Origin: Anaerolineales bacterium
GTDB taxonomy: Bacteria > Chloroflexota > Anaerolineae > Anaerolineales > Villigracilaceae
Direction of reading: 5' to 3'
Assembly (NCBI GenBank): GCA_016789305.1
Contig: JAEURJ010000011.1
Coordinates: forward strand, 1-55,804
DNA: 55,804 nt
In this document: in pieces, positions 45,276 through 53,661 of the stretch
Layout: every line of letters begins with the position of its first letter
How positions within the stretch are numbered: position 1 is the stretch's first letter
Notes under the pieces: model-generated
Seen by the model: only the letters and a program-made list of their open reading frames with translations
The model's database searches: none
Told to the model about the DNA's origin: nothing
Program-made: the position numbers and the translations under genes

Positions 45276-45707
45276 TTATTGTTGTTCCAATTCGTATCCA
45301 GCCTGTTCCCACGCCACCATGCCCCCAGCAAGATCCCAAATGTTTGTATACCCCTGCTTAATTAATGCTTCTGCGGCGATTTCACTCATGCGCCCGCTGC
45401 GGCAATACAAAACGATTTTTGCGTTTTTGTCGACAGGCAATTGCGTGAGATTGACAGGGTCGGTAATTTGGTCGTAGGCAATGGACAGGTCTGTGCCAGC
45501 GATGTTTCCTTCAAAGGGAATGTGAACGTTGATAAACACGAAATCCTTGTTCTTCAGCATCGCGTTTAATTCATCTGCATTTACGCTGGTATAGGTACCG
45601 CCGTCAACGGCAATCTTATCGCCTGCGATTTCGGCAGGCTTGCTCTGGCAGGCTGCAAGGAAAACCATAAGAAATATCGATAACAAAAATATTCGCTTCA
45701 TTGACAA
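45276..45707 (-). CDS. Rhodanese-domain lipoprotein
   Basis: The lipobox LAAC (about residue 19) leads to one rhodanese domain whose active-site loop is YCRSGRMSE, with catalytic Cys as usual. It handles sulfane sulfur outside the membrane or binds metal. It lies between the amber YHS gene and the DsbA gene. Contrast with the selenocysteine-type rhodanese at 6673..7146, which has a different YCTU loop. Confidence 0.88.
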   Translation of the reverse strand: MSMKRIFLLSIFLMVFLAACQSKPAEIAGDKIAVDGGTYTSVNADELNAMLKNKDFVFINVHIPFEGNIAGTDLSIAYDQITDPVNLTQLPVDKNAKIVLYCRSGRMSEIAAEALIKQGYTNIWDLAGGMVAWEQAGYELEQQ

Positions 45708-45725
45708 CTCCTTCTTCGTAAACTA

Positions 45726-46460
45726 CTACGGGATTTCTCCAGCCAGTTCTTTATCAATTAACTGGGTGAAGGCAGAAAGTGGCTGCGCACCGACCAACGC
45801 CAGACCGTTGATGAAAAATGTGGGCGTGGATTGCACTCCCAAATTAAGGGCGAAATCCGAATCCTGTTGAACCAAATCCTTGTATTTTCCTGTGTTCAAA
45901 CAATCTTCAAAAGCCGTGGTATCCAAGTTGAGGTCACTTGCAATTTGCATATAAAGTTCGCGTCCCAGTTTGCCCTGGTTCTCGAATATCTTGTCGTGGT
46001 ATTCCCAGAAGGCATTTTGCTCATTTGCACACATGGAGGCTTCTGCCGAGGGAAACGCTTCGGGATGAATGGAGGTCAATGGCAGGTGACGATAGACAAA
46101 TCGGATCTTGCCAGGGTATGCCGCCAGCAATTGTTTAGCGGTCTCGTCCTGGAAGCGTTTGCAGAATGGACACTGGAAGTCGCTGAACTCGACGATTACG
46201 ATGGGCGCGTCCTCCGGTCCAATGCCTGGGAAACCATCCGAAGGAACATCGTAACGAATGAACTGAGGCGGCTGAGTTGCCGCAGGCACCGCTTGTGCAG
46301 CTGGTTGATTAGCTATAACTGTTTGCGCTTGAACGGATGAACGTCCCCAAACGACATATCCAGTAAGTATCCCGACTGCAAAAGCCAGCACCACCAATAC
46401 CGAATAAAAGTGGGAGAGTTTGAAGGTAATCGTATCTTCTGAATTTGATGTGGATTCCAT
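45726..46460 (-). CDS. DsbA-family thioredoxin-fold oxidoreductase (DsbG/BdbD type)
   Basis: A membrane anchor (about 20-42) precedes a thioredoxin_4 domain with FSDFQCPFCKRF, an inserted helical domain and cis-Pro in STPTFFI. It should introduce or shuffle disulfides in the envelope. I start at ATG 46460 (MESTSNSED); the frame upstream is a fortuitous extension into ccdA. It is 20 bases after CcdA. Confidence 0.9.
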   Translation of the reverse strand: MESTSNSEDTITFKLSHFYSVLVVLAFAVGILTGYVVWGRSSVQAQTVIANQPAAQAVPAATQPPQFIRYDVPSDGFPGIGPEDAPIVIVEFSDFQCPFCKRFQDETAKQLLAAYPGKIRFVYRHLPLTSIHPEAFPSAEASMCANEQNAFWEYHDKIFENQGKLGRELYMQIASDLNLDTTAFEDCLNTGKYKDLVQQDSDFALNLGVQSTPTFFINGLALVGAQPLSAFTQLIDKELAGEIP

Positions 46461-46480
46461 AATTTTCCAGATTCCGTAAT

Positions 46481-47242
46481 TTATGCTTTCTGTAAAGTAT
46501 GTCCACTCAGATAACCGAGATAGGCAGGCACAAGTGGAAGCACGCACGGTGAAAGAAAGGATAACAAGCCTGCGAGCATGGCCGTCAGATAAGTTGGTGC
46601 GGCGGCATAGGTGGCGAAAGATTCAATGAAGTAACCATTCTTGAATGCCCAGATCGCGATCAGACTCATGGTATTGGTCAGTAACAACACGCCTATTGCA
46701 ATGATGAACACACCGCTGGCGATCTTGAAATATTTTTGATAAGGTCTCATGCGCTTGAGCCAGCCTGATGCGCGTTCCAGGCCAAGCGCCAATATAAGAA
46801 ATGGAATTCCCAACCCGAGCGAGTAACCCGAGGACAACCACATCGCCTGTCCAACAGTTTGCTGACTCAAGCCCATTGTTAATATCGCGCCGAGTGTCGC
46901 ACCAATACACGGACTCCAACCCGCAGCGAAGAAAATGCCCATGAGGGCCGACCCACCATAGGTTCCGCGTTGACCCGAGTATTGTGCGCGCGTATCCGCA
47001 TAAAACCACGAGATGCGAATGACTTCCAGTGTCGCCAATCCAAATAGGATCACGATCACTCCGCCGATTTGCGCAATCGTTCTTTTATATTCACCAAACA
47101 CCTGACCAAGCGCCGTCACTGAACCCCCCCAGCCGATAATAAATACCAGTGAAAAGCCAAGCACGAACAGAAGCGCGTGCAAAAAGATTTTCAATCTTTC
47201 AGTTTGGGATGGGACGAGCGTCCGTGCGGTTTCAGATGTCAT
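46481..47242 (-). CDS. CcdA-type thiol transporter with circularly permuted helix order
   Basis: CcdA moves reducing power across the membrane to TlpA-like partners. The usual first helix, with LSFLSPCVLPLVPAYLGYLSG, here forms the C terminus (about 225-250), while the protein begins with the FVLGFSLVF helix that is normally second; FFAAGWSPCIGATLGAIL, the other Cys helix, sits in the middle. Both redox Cys remain. So the fold is probably intact but permuted. It heads an operon with DsbA and rhodanese; a palindrome site is centred 90 bases upstream. Confidence 0.88.
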   Translation of the reverse strand: MTSETARTLVPSQTERLKIFLHALLFVLGFSLVFIIGWGGSVTALGQVFGEYKRTIAQIGGVIVILFGLATLEVIRISWFYADTRAQYSGQRGTYGGSALMGIFFAAGWSPCIGATLGAILTMGLSQQTVGQAMWLSSGYSLGLGIPFLILALGLERASGWLKRMRPYQKYFKIASGVFIIAIGVLLLTNTMSLIAIWAFKNGYFIESFATYAAAPTYLTAMLAGLLSFLSPCVLPLVPAYLGYLSGHTLQKA

Positions 47243-47285
47243 CAGCCTGCCTGCCTAAAATGGGATGGGTACATCATAAGCAAAA

Positions 47286-47317
47286 CCCCGCCCCTGCATG
47301 AGCGCAGGATGGCGGGG
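47286..47317 (-). terminator. Rho-independent terminator after the NarL-type kinase gene
   Basis: CCCCGCC and GGCGGGG, with inner CTGC/GCAG, form a GC-rich hairpin; on the minus strand it is followed by TTTTG. It lies 38 bases past the kinase stop codon and directly before the ccdA promoter region. Confidence 0.75.
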
Positions 47318-47323
47318 ATATGG

Positions 47324-47341
47324 ATAAGCAAAATGGCTTAT
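47324..47341. promoter_or_regulatory. 18-bp palindromic operator (site 10, ccdA operon)
   Basis: ATAAGCAA-AA-TGGCTTAT, closest to the consensus, centred 90 bases before ccdA and just after the kinase stop codon. Confidence 0.65.
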
Positions 47342-47354
47342 GATGTTTAGCGCT

Positions 47355-49064
47355 TCATCCTTCGACACGGCTCAGGATGACCGTCAGCCTGGTTCCCTTT
47401 CCCAAAGCGGATTCGATCTCAAGCCGCGCGCCGATCAAGTCGGCGCGTTCATGAATGCCCAGTAATCCGAAGTGTCCGCTGGGAGCAAGTTCAGTGGGGC
47501 TTTTTGGCACGAGAAAACCATTGCCATTGTCCCTCACATCTATATTGATTTTCAAAGGTTCAAAAGCAATCTTCAAATCAGCGCGAGAGGCTTTGGAATG
47601 TTTGACTACATTGTTAAGCGCCTCCTGTGCGATACGATATAGCGATAATTCCACTTCACGAGAGAGGCGGCGTTCCTGTCCTGTTTTTTGAAACTCAACA
47701 ACCAGATGGTTGTTCTGACTGGTTTCACGCGCCAGCATTTCGAGCGCGGTCACCAGCCCCAAATCTTCAAGATAGATGGGACGCAAGGCGCGCGTCAGGC
47801 GGCGCAGGTTCTCGATGGTTTGTTCAGCGAGTGTTTCAAGCTCATTTAGTGATTGACGTCCATGCTGGTCCTTGACCGATTTCTGCGCGAGTTGTACGCG
47901 TTGTTTCAACGCAATGACGGCTTGTATCGTGTCATCGTGGAGTTCACGCGCCAGGCGCATGCGTTCATCTTCCTGCGCGGAGGTGATCGCGCCAATGTAG
48001 TCGTGCAGTCCGTTCTGGGCGGCTTGCACCTTGCGCGACATCTCGGTCAATTCCATTTGCAGATGGCGCACTTCGGAAATCCCGCCAACGGAATCTTTGA
48101 TTGCGTCGAAATCCCCCCACGCCAGCACGGCGGCTTTGGATTCAAGTCTTTGTAAAGGCTGGACGATTTGATTCGCGCCAAACCATAATGCGATCAATGC
48201 AAGGACGAAAGCAGGCACGATCACAAGCGGAGCCATCTGGGTTAACTGTAACGATGGGCTGACCACCATTTCCCATTCCTCTTCGGTGATCAACGCCCAG
48301 CCTGTCGATTTGATGGGACTATATGCAACGACGTGTTCTGCCTTACCCTTCTTCACATAAAGAACGCCGCTTTTCCCTTGCAACGCTTCCAACACACCAG
48401 GATGATTTGACTCCAAATTTGCCTGGGCAAGTGCGCCGCTTACAAAAAGCAATCGGCGGGAATCATCCAGCAGGTAGATGGTCACATGGCTGCCTGAGGG
48501 ATAGGTGGCTGAGAGGGTTTCAGCGGCGAGCGTTTCGGGAGAAAATGCGCCTGCTACGATGACATCGCGGTAGGCGGAATATGCAGAGACGATGACGAAA
48601 AGTTGTTTCGAGTTGGGATCAAGAATTGGGGCGGAGAAAACAGGCTCACGGTCCGGAGGAGAAGCGAGGGAGTGACTTTGTACGTTTAAGGAAACCCATC
48701 CCCAAAACCTATCATTGCCGGTATTGGCAAGCAGGTGTCCATCGGAATTAAGAAAGGCGATTCCGCCATTAAAGTCATTGGCAAGGTCATTCGTTGTCGC
48801 AAAAATTTCTTCAAAGGTTAAATCTTCGGATGACAATACAGCCATGCTGGTAATCGTCGCGATGCGATGATGCAATTCAGATTCAAGCGCGGCGGCGGAA
48901 GCTTGAACCGCGCGCTCATCACGCTCCCCGACCAGCGCACGCATATCCTGTTGGTGCAAGTTGACGCCACCAAACGCAATGAATAACAGCAATAACGTAA
49001 GCGGCAGCACGGTCACGGCAAAGAGTTGAGTAAGACCGCGCCAGCCCGGCAGGAAACGTTTCAT
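47355..49064 (-). CDS. NarL-type sensor histidine kinase with extracytoplasmic CACHE-like domain
   Basis: Helices at about 11-31 and 270-292 bracket a ~235-residue sensor domain of dCACHE type. HAMP follows, then HisKA_3 with LARELHDDTIQAV (phospho-His) and HATPase_c with DNGNGF and GLLGI boxes. It overlaps its response regulator by 4 bases. The signal is unknown; the position in the centre of the palindrome-marked genes makes it a candidate master sensor for envelope redox or metal stress. Confidence 0.9.
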   Translation of the reverse strand: MKRFLPGWRGLTQLFAVTVLPLTLLLLFIAFGGVNLHQQDMRALVGERDERAVQASAAALESELHHRIATITSMAVLSSEDLTFEEIFATTNDLANDFNGGIAFLNSDGHLLANTGNDRFWGWVSLNVQSHSLASPPDREPVFSAPILDPNSKQLFVIVSAYSAYRDVIVAGAFSPETLAAETLSATYPSGSHVTIYLLDDSRRLLFVSGALAQANLESNHPGVLEALQGKSGVLYVKKGKAEHVVAYSPIKSTGWALITEEEWEMVVSPSLQLTQMAPLVIVPAFVLALIALWFGANQIVQPLQRLESKAAVLAWGDFDAIKDSVGGISEVRHLQMELTEMSRKVQAAQNGLHDYIGAITSAQEDERMRLARELHDDTIQAVIALKQRVQLAQKSVKDQHGRQSLNELETLAEQTIENLRRLTRALRPIYLEDLGLVTALEMLARETSQNNHLVVEFQKTGQERRLSREVELSLYRIAQEALNNVVKHSKASRADLKIAFEPLKINIDVRDNGNGFLVPKSPTELAPSGHFGLLGIHERADLIGARLEIESALGKGTRLTVILSRVEG

Positions 49065-49750
49065 TCTTCGATGATATTGCCCGAACTCTGCGAGATCAAT
49101 CCCAGTGAAACGCCGCGCATGACCGCCTCGGTGCGGCTGTTGGCTTGCAGTTTGGCAAAAATATGAGCGAGATGTCCCTGTACAGTGCGGTCGCTAATGG
49201 TGAGTTGCACACCAATGGCTTTGTTTGTGAATCCTTTCGCGGCAAGGCGCAATACATCCAGTTCGCGATCCGTCAGAGGTTCGACAATTTTCTTTTCTGT
49301 TCCCTTGAATATGTTGGACATCAATTTGCTTGTGATGGCCGGGTCGAGCGCCGACTTGCCCTCATTTACATCTCGTACCGCTTGAATCAGATCGTCGGCC
49401 TGTGCTGTCTTGAGTACATATCCATTTGCACCCGCCTGCAGGACTGCCATCACATACGGATCGTCATCATAGGCAGTCAGGATCAATACGCCCACTTCAG
49501 GCAAATGCGCGCGCACCCAACGAGTCACTTCTATACCGCTGGCTTTGGGCATTTGGATATCAAGGACAGCCACATCGGGTTTGTGTTTCTGGATGAGCGC
49601 CTGGGCTTCTTCACCATCCCCCGCCTCGGCAATGACTTCAAGGTCTTTCGCGCTTTCAAGCAGTTGATGAACACCTGCGCGGACGATGTGATGGTCGTCA
49701 GCCAGAAGAATGCGGATTTTTGGTTTTGATTTGCTCGATGACTTTGGCAT
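49061..49750 (-). CDS. NarL/LuxR-family response regulator
   Basis: The receiver domain has DD at 18-19, phospho-Asp64 (AVLDIQMP) and conserved Thr and Lys; a GerE/LuxR HTH (about 160-215, LTDRELDVLRLAAKG) binds DNA. Such regulators often bind two heptamers in inverted 7-2-7 layout, the form of the palindrome repeated through this window. Direct regulation of those sites is an inference. The gene overlaps the DUF2085 gene upstream by about 50 bases, so all three are one operon. Confidence 0.9.
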   Translation of the reverse strand: MPKSSSKSKPKIRILLADDHHIVRAGVHQLLESAKDLEVIAEAGDGEEAQALIQKHKPDVAVLDIQMPKASGIEVTRWVRAHLPEVGVLILTAYDDDPYVMAVLQAGANGYVLKTAQADDLIQAVRDVNEGKSALDPAITSKLMSNIFKGTEKKIVEPLTDRELDVLRLAAKGFTNKAIGVQLTISDRTVQGHLAHIFAKLQANSRTEAVMRGVSLGLISQSSGNIIEE

Positions 49751-50471
49751 AACTTAATTCTTCCAGTTGTTGATTATAAGCCTGTGTTTGATGAATGTAC
49801 GGGAATGCCAGCCAGACGATACCGAGTCCAGCCAAGAGTCCAGAGATGAAGCGCATGAGTGAGTTGAACGAACCGAGCGCGTCACCTGTGTAAAAAGTTT
49901 CAGGCAGGGAATAATTGGTCAACAAAGCCAGCCACGTATTTGTATCACGGAATCCATTCCCAATGCCAGCGAAATCACTGATCATGTGTGTGCCGCCATC
50001 CAGCGCAATCGGAAACAGGAGCAGGATAAATCCCAGCCATGAAATAGTCTTGATCTTTCGGCGAAACGGATACCATACTGCTGCGAACAACCACACGCTG
50101 GTATAGAATGAGATCATTCTATCCGACCAGGCAATTTTCCAGCCCATTGATTCATTCCCAATGAATTGACGGAGAATCATCGGGTTGGCGGTGTTCCGCC
50201 ATACTGCCTGGATATCAGCGAGTGAATACATGCTCTTTTCACCAAACCAAAAAAACGAACGTTCGGGCAGTTGATGACAGAAGAAGGAATAGATGAAGTA
50301 GACCGCCTTGCCTGCGCCCGTCCAACCCAAATTCATAAAGACAGGCGCGAGGAACGGAGTAAAAACCCACAAGCCGTAGATGATCAGGAAGATTGGAAAC
50401 CAATTGCGTGATAACCAACCGCTAAGAGCGTGGGAGCCGTATCGTTCTTGTTTTTGGACATCAACTGACAT
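49698..50471 (-). CDS. DUF2085 membrane protein
   Basis: About six helices with the hallmark FFCHQLPERSFF after the second helix place it in DUF2085, of unknown function. The C-terminal ~50 bases overlap the response regulator gene. I start at ATG 50471 (MSVDVQ). Association with a two-component operon suggests an accessory membrane role, possibly linked to the Cys/His motif binding metal. Confidence 0.82.
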   Translation of the reverse strand: MSVDVQKQERYGSHALSGWLSRNWFPIFLIIYGLWVFTPFLAPVFMNLGWTGAGKAVYFIYSFFCHQLPERSFFWFGEKSMYSLADIQAVWRNTANPMILRQFIGNESMGWKIAWSDRMISFYTSVWLFAAVWYPFRRKIKTISWLGFILLLFPIALDGGTHMISDFAGIGNGFRDTNTWLALLTNYSLPETFYTGDALGSFNSLMRFISGLLAGLGIVWLAFPYIHQTQAYNQQLEELSYAKVIEQIKTKNPHSSG

Positions 50472-50491
50472 ATGCGTTTGCCAGACGAGAG

Positions 50492-50520
50492 TCATGCCAG
50501 AGTTTTCGATCCTGGCATGA
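50492..50520 (-). terminator. Hairpin after the cupredoxin lipoprotein gene
   Basis: TCATGCCAG and CTGGCATGA form a 9-bp stem about 30 bases past the cupredoxin stop. There is no clear U-tract, so termination is uncertain. Confidence 0.4.
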
Positions 50521-50548
50521 ACTCTATTCCTCTATTTTTCAGCAAGGC

Positions 50549-50974
50549 TTATTTGACGATAATCGGGAGTTTCATATTTGCTTCGTAATGACCTGGGGTA
50601 TGGCAGGCAAATTCAAGAGTTCCAGCAGGTGCCACTTCGGTGAAGGTATAGTCATAAGATGCCGTTGCCCCAGCAGGCAGGTCAGCCGCCTCGATCATGG
50701 CAAGCGCCATTTCGTCCAATCCCATCATATCCATTCCCATACCCATCTCGTCAGCCGATAATGGGGGCATGATCATGAATTCATGCTCGACCGAACCCGC
50801 ATTGGTCACAACAAACCGATAGGGAACGCCCCTTTCGAAATCGGTTAAGGATGATTCGATCCCAAACTCAGTCAAGGTGATCTGAACCTCTGTAACAGGC
50901 TGTTGCCCGCCACATGCGGTCAATAACAGACCTGCCACGACCAGAATAACAACAAATTTTCCAAAATTAAACAT
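50549..50974 (-). CDS. Cupredoxin-domain lipoprotein (type 1 copper)
   Basis: A lipobox (LTAC21) precedes a cupredoxin fold. Copper ligands are His in SVEHEF and Cys, His, Met in FACHTPGHYEANM, a complete type 1 blue-copper set. A Met-rich loop (MGMGMDMMG) lies between and may accept Cu(I). It likely carries electrons or copper on the outer face of the membrane. A palindrome is centred 100 bases upstream. Confidence 0.9.
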   Translation of the reverse strand: MFNFGKFVVILVVAGLLLTACGGQQPVTEVQITLTEFGIESSLTDFERGVPYRFVVTNAGSVEHEFMIMPPLSADEMGMGMDMMGLDEMALAMIEAADLPAGATASYDYTFTEVAPAGTLEFACHTPGHYEANMKLPIIVK

Positions 50975-51065
50975 CTCTTCTCCTTTAGGTAGGTATAAGG
51001 TTTATTTCCGCACGAGTGTACACAAATCACCATGAAAGAATGAGAGCCAAATAACCCATAAGAAT

Positions 51066-51083
51066 ATAGGCAGGATTGCCTAC
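51066..51083. promoter_or_regulatory. 18-bp palindromic operator (site 11, cupredoxin gene)
   Basis: ATAGGCAGGATTGCCTAC, arms of seven bases, centred 100 bases before the cupredoxin start and touching the end of the next gene. Confidence 0.5.
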
Positions 51084-51436
51084 CCAGCTTGTGAAATGGG
51101 CGCTTTCTCCAACACTTGTTTGATTTCAGCGGCTAATTTTGCATCGGATGTTTGGTACGGATCGTCTGCAATGGAAAACCAGGTTTTGCCGTCATTGCCA
51201 TGCAGGATCAAGGTGACGGGTTCCGCGCTCTCGCCATAGACCATCAGAATCACCATCTGGCAATTGCAGTCTTCCGTCCCGTGATTCGGGCAGGCGCACT
51301 CAGGCTGGGCAAGCCGCGCCGTATGCAGGTCAAAGGTTTGCAGGGCACGCAAGCCTGTCTGTGATAATTTCTGCTTTGCCATTTGCAAAGCCTCATCACA
51401 GGGGAAATCAACTGTAAGAAATGAAGATGTGGTCAT
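51080..51436 (-). CDS. Small cytoplasmic protein with Cys-rich insert, unknown
   Basis: The 118 residues have an alpha/beta look and an insert PECACPNHGTEDCNCQM with four Cys and one His able to bind metal, plus Cys13. No family name comes to mind. It is divergent from the 51602 gene and shares with it the palindrome at 51516-51533, 88 bases upstream. A metal-sensing or storage role is a guess. Confidence 0.7.
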   Translation of the reverse strand: MTTSSFLTVDFPCDEALQMAKQKLSQTGLRALQTFDLHTARLAQPECACPNHGTEDCNCQMVILMVYGESAEPVTLILHGNDGKTWFSIADDPYQTSDAKLAAEIKQVLEKAPISQAG

Positions 51437-51515
51437 CTAGCGCCTCTATCATTGGATGATCCCCATTGTAGACATGTTCCTGAAATGCCTGTAGAGCCGC
51501 GTGGCGTATTCACGA

Positions 51516-51533
51516 CTAGGCAGAATCGCCTAT
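51516..51533. promoter_or_regulatory. 18-bp palindromic operator (site 12, divergent promoter)
   Basis: CTAGGCAGAATCGCCTAT lies between divergent genes, 88 bases before 51436 (minus) and 77 bases before 51602 (plus), so one site could control both. Confidence 0.6.
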
Positions 51534-51601
51534 GATGTCAACCCGCAATCTGGCGCAAGACGTTCGGAGGCGGAAAGACTATGATGAGTGAAAGGAGATT
51601 C

Positions 51602-52081
51602 ATGGTGAAACGTTTTCTCATTCCCCTCTCAGCCTTCCTGCTTGGCTCTGCCTTCATCGCTTCATTCTATATCGGCATTCTCACTTGGGCACAAGGCTGG
51701 AATTATGCCTCCTCGCAATTCACCCGTGACCGCTGGTATGTCATCCCGATCATCGTCGGCTTCGGTGTTCAAGCCGCCTTATATACCATATTGCGATTTC
51801 GTCTCTTCATTCCAATACCATCCACAGGTCATGCTGGCTCCATGATGGGCGCAAGCGGAGGCACATCTGCAACCGCTATGGTCGCCTGTTGTATCCATCA
51901 TGTCACCGATGTTCTTCCCATCCTCGGCCTTAGCGCGGCGGCAAGCTTTCTCACCCGTTACCAGCGCCCATTCATGCTGGTCGGTCTCGCCATGAACTTG
52001 ATTGGAATTGGAGTCATGCTCTTTGTGCTTTATCGTGAACGACAAAAACTAAAACCGCAACCTGTTTTGGAGACAATATGA
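51602..52081 (+). CDS. Four-helix membrane protein with CCxxH motif
   Basis: Four hydrophobic helices, with VACCIHH at the start of the third and a Met/Gly-rich loop (GSMMGASGG) before it. Cys-Cys-x-His-His suggests a metal site near the membrane surface. I start at ATG 51602 after AAAGGAG. It overlaps the next lipoprotein gene by 4 bases and opens the Rieske operon. Family not recognised. Confidence 0.75.
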   Translation: MVKRFLIPLSAFLLGSAFIASFYIGILTWAQGWNYASSQFTRDRWYVIPIIVGFGVQAALYTILRFRLFIPIPSTGHAGSMMGASGGTSATAMVACCIHHVTDVLPILGLSAAASFLTRYQRPFMLVGLAMNLIGIGVMLFVLYRERQKLKPQPVLETI

Positions 52082-52614
52082 AACGAATTCTTCTATCCGC
52101 TCTTTTGACTTTATCCCTTGTGCTTGCCGCATGTTCTGCAACTTCCACTCCTCCTCCTTCGAGTGCCGCTCAGGACAACTCTCAGCCCGCTTCCGTTTCT
52201 GATTTTACCCCCACCCCAACGGATGATCCTGCCATCCTTGCGACATTGTTTCCCAATATGGGTGGCAATTCGGAAATGACTCGCTCCGACCAACAGGGTG
52301 TGATCATCATGGAAATTACCCCGATCAACCTTGGTGTTCCCGCCGACACCCTTGAATTCGAAGTAGTGCTGACCACCCATTCGATTGACTTGAGTATGGA
52401 TCTGGCAACCCTATCCACTCTCACCACCGACACAGGTGTCAGCGTGGAATCAACACTCTGGGACGCGCCGCGCGGCGGTCATCACGTGGAAGGCAAGTTG
52501 ATCTTTCCCGCGACCAAAGACGACAAGCCAGTTCTCGAAGGCGCGACAAAGCTAACCCTCACCATCATTAACGTGGATACGCCCACTCGTATCTTTGAAT
52601 GGGAGTTGAAGTAA
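52078..52614 (+). CDS. Secreted lipoprotein, unknown function
   Basis: The lipobox LAAC (Cys19) and a Ser/Pro/Thr linker are followed by a beta-rich domain with LEFEVVLTTHSIDLSMDL and a GGHHVEGKL motif near the end. It could be a periplasmic partner of the Rieske proteins downstream (22 bases). Not assigned to a family. Confidence 0.75.
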   Translation: MKRILLSALLTLSLVLAACSATSTPPPSSAAQDNSQPASVSDFTPTPTDDPAILATLFPNMGGNSEMTRSDQQGVIIMEITPINLGVPADTLEFEVVLTTHSIDLSMDLATLSTLTTDTGVSVESTLWDAPRGGHHVEGKLIFPATKDDKPVLEGATKLTLTIINVDTPTRIFEWELK

Positions 52615-52636
52615 GACCTTTGCAAAGGAGGCAGAT

Positions 52637-53131
52637 GTGACTAAACAAAATATCAGCCGTCGTGATTTCATAAAGGCAGCCACTGCCTTTATTGGTGGCT
52701 TGATGGGTGTTGGTATTGGGCTTCCTACGATTGCATATCTGCTATCGCCCTCACTCCGCAAAACGGAAGATGAATCCGTCGTGGGTCTCGGTCCACTCGA
52801 TGAATATCCACTCGGGATTCCCACGTTGTTTGAATTTACGCGTACCAAAGTAAACGGCTGGGAACGGACGGGGCTGAGTTACGGCGTGTTTGTTCTGCGT
52901 CAGACCGAGAAGGATGTGCGCGTATTCTCGGACATTTGCACCCATCTCGCCTGTCGAGTCAGTTGGCATCCTGACCAAAAGCATTACATCAGTCCCTGCC
53001 ATGATGGTCACTTTGATATCTCAGGCAATAACATCAGCGGTCCGCCACCACGCCCATTGGATGAATTTGTTACCAAAATCGAAGCTGGCAATTTATATAT
53101 TCAGTTGCCAGCATTCAAGCGATCTGCATAG
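52637..53131 (+). CDS. Rieske [2Fe-2S] protein with Tat-type signal
   Basis: A SRRDFIKAA twin-Arg signal and one helix anchor a Rieske domain with both ligand pairs: CTHLAC and SPCHDGHF. It starts with GTG, preceded by AAAGGAGG. Rieske proteins pass electrons from quinol to a cytochrome or other acceptor; no cytochrome b gene accompanies it. The second Rieske gene is 23 bases downstream, about half identical by eye. Confidence 0.9.
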   Translation: MTKQNISRRDFIKAATAFIGGLMGVGIGLPTIAYLLSPSLRKTEDESVVGLGPLDEYPLGIPTLFEFTRTKVNGWERTGLSYGVFVLRQTEKDVRVFSDICTHLACRVSWHPDQKHYISPCHDGHFDISGNNISGPPPRPLDEFVTKIEAGNLYIQLPAFKRSA

Positions 53132-53154
53132 CGAATAAAATGATGGAGGATGAA

Positions 53155-53649
53155 ATGAAAAAGCACGAAGATATCTCACGACGTGACGCCATGAAAATGG
53201 CTATCTCACTATTCGGTGGTCTGATTGGCACCACATTAGGTATCCCCGCCGTTGCATACATCATTGGCCCCGCATTAAAAATGGACAAGGCTAACTGGAT
53301 ACGGGTCAATTCTCTGTCAGCCATTGAATTGGAAACACCCACGCTTTTTAAACCTAGGGTGACACGTCAGAATGGTTGGGTGGCGGAGGAGGAGGAAGTG
53401 GGTATCTTTGTTCTAACAGAGGACGGACGCGACTATCACGCATTGTCGAATATATGCACGCATCTTGGCTGCCACGTCCACTGGATTGCCGAACGAGAGC
53501 AATTTCTCAGCCCCTGCCATAATGGGGTTTTCGATAAGCACAGGTATGTCGTCAGCGGCCCGCCGCCGCGCCCGCTGGATGAATTTGAAACGAAAATCGA
53601 AGACGGTAATTTATACATTCAATTACCAGCCATCAAGCGAGCTTCATAA
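53155..53649 (+). CDS. Rieske [2Fe-2S] protein with Tat-type signal, second copy
   Basis: As its neighbour, with SRRDAMKMA signal, CTHLGCHVHW and SPCHNGVF cluster ligands and PPPRPLDEFETKIE end. Its start is ATG 53155 after GGAGG. Two tandem, cytochrome b-free Rieske genes next to copper proteins suggest a donor pair for an alternative quinol-to-copper chain. Confidence 0.9.
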   Translation: MKKHEDISRRDAMKMAISLFGGLIGTTLGIPAVAYIIGPALKMDKANWIRVNSLSAIELETPTLFKPRVTRQNGWVAEEEEVGIFVLTEDGRDYHALSNICTHLGCHVHWIAEREQFLSPCHNGVFDKHRYVVSGPPPRPLDEFETKIEDGNLYIQLPAIKRAS

Positions 53650-53661
53650 CTGGAGATACCC

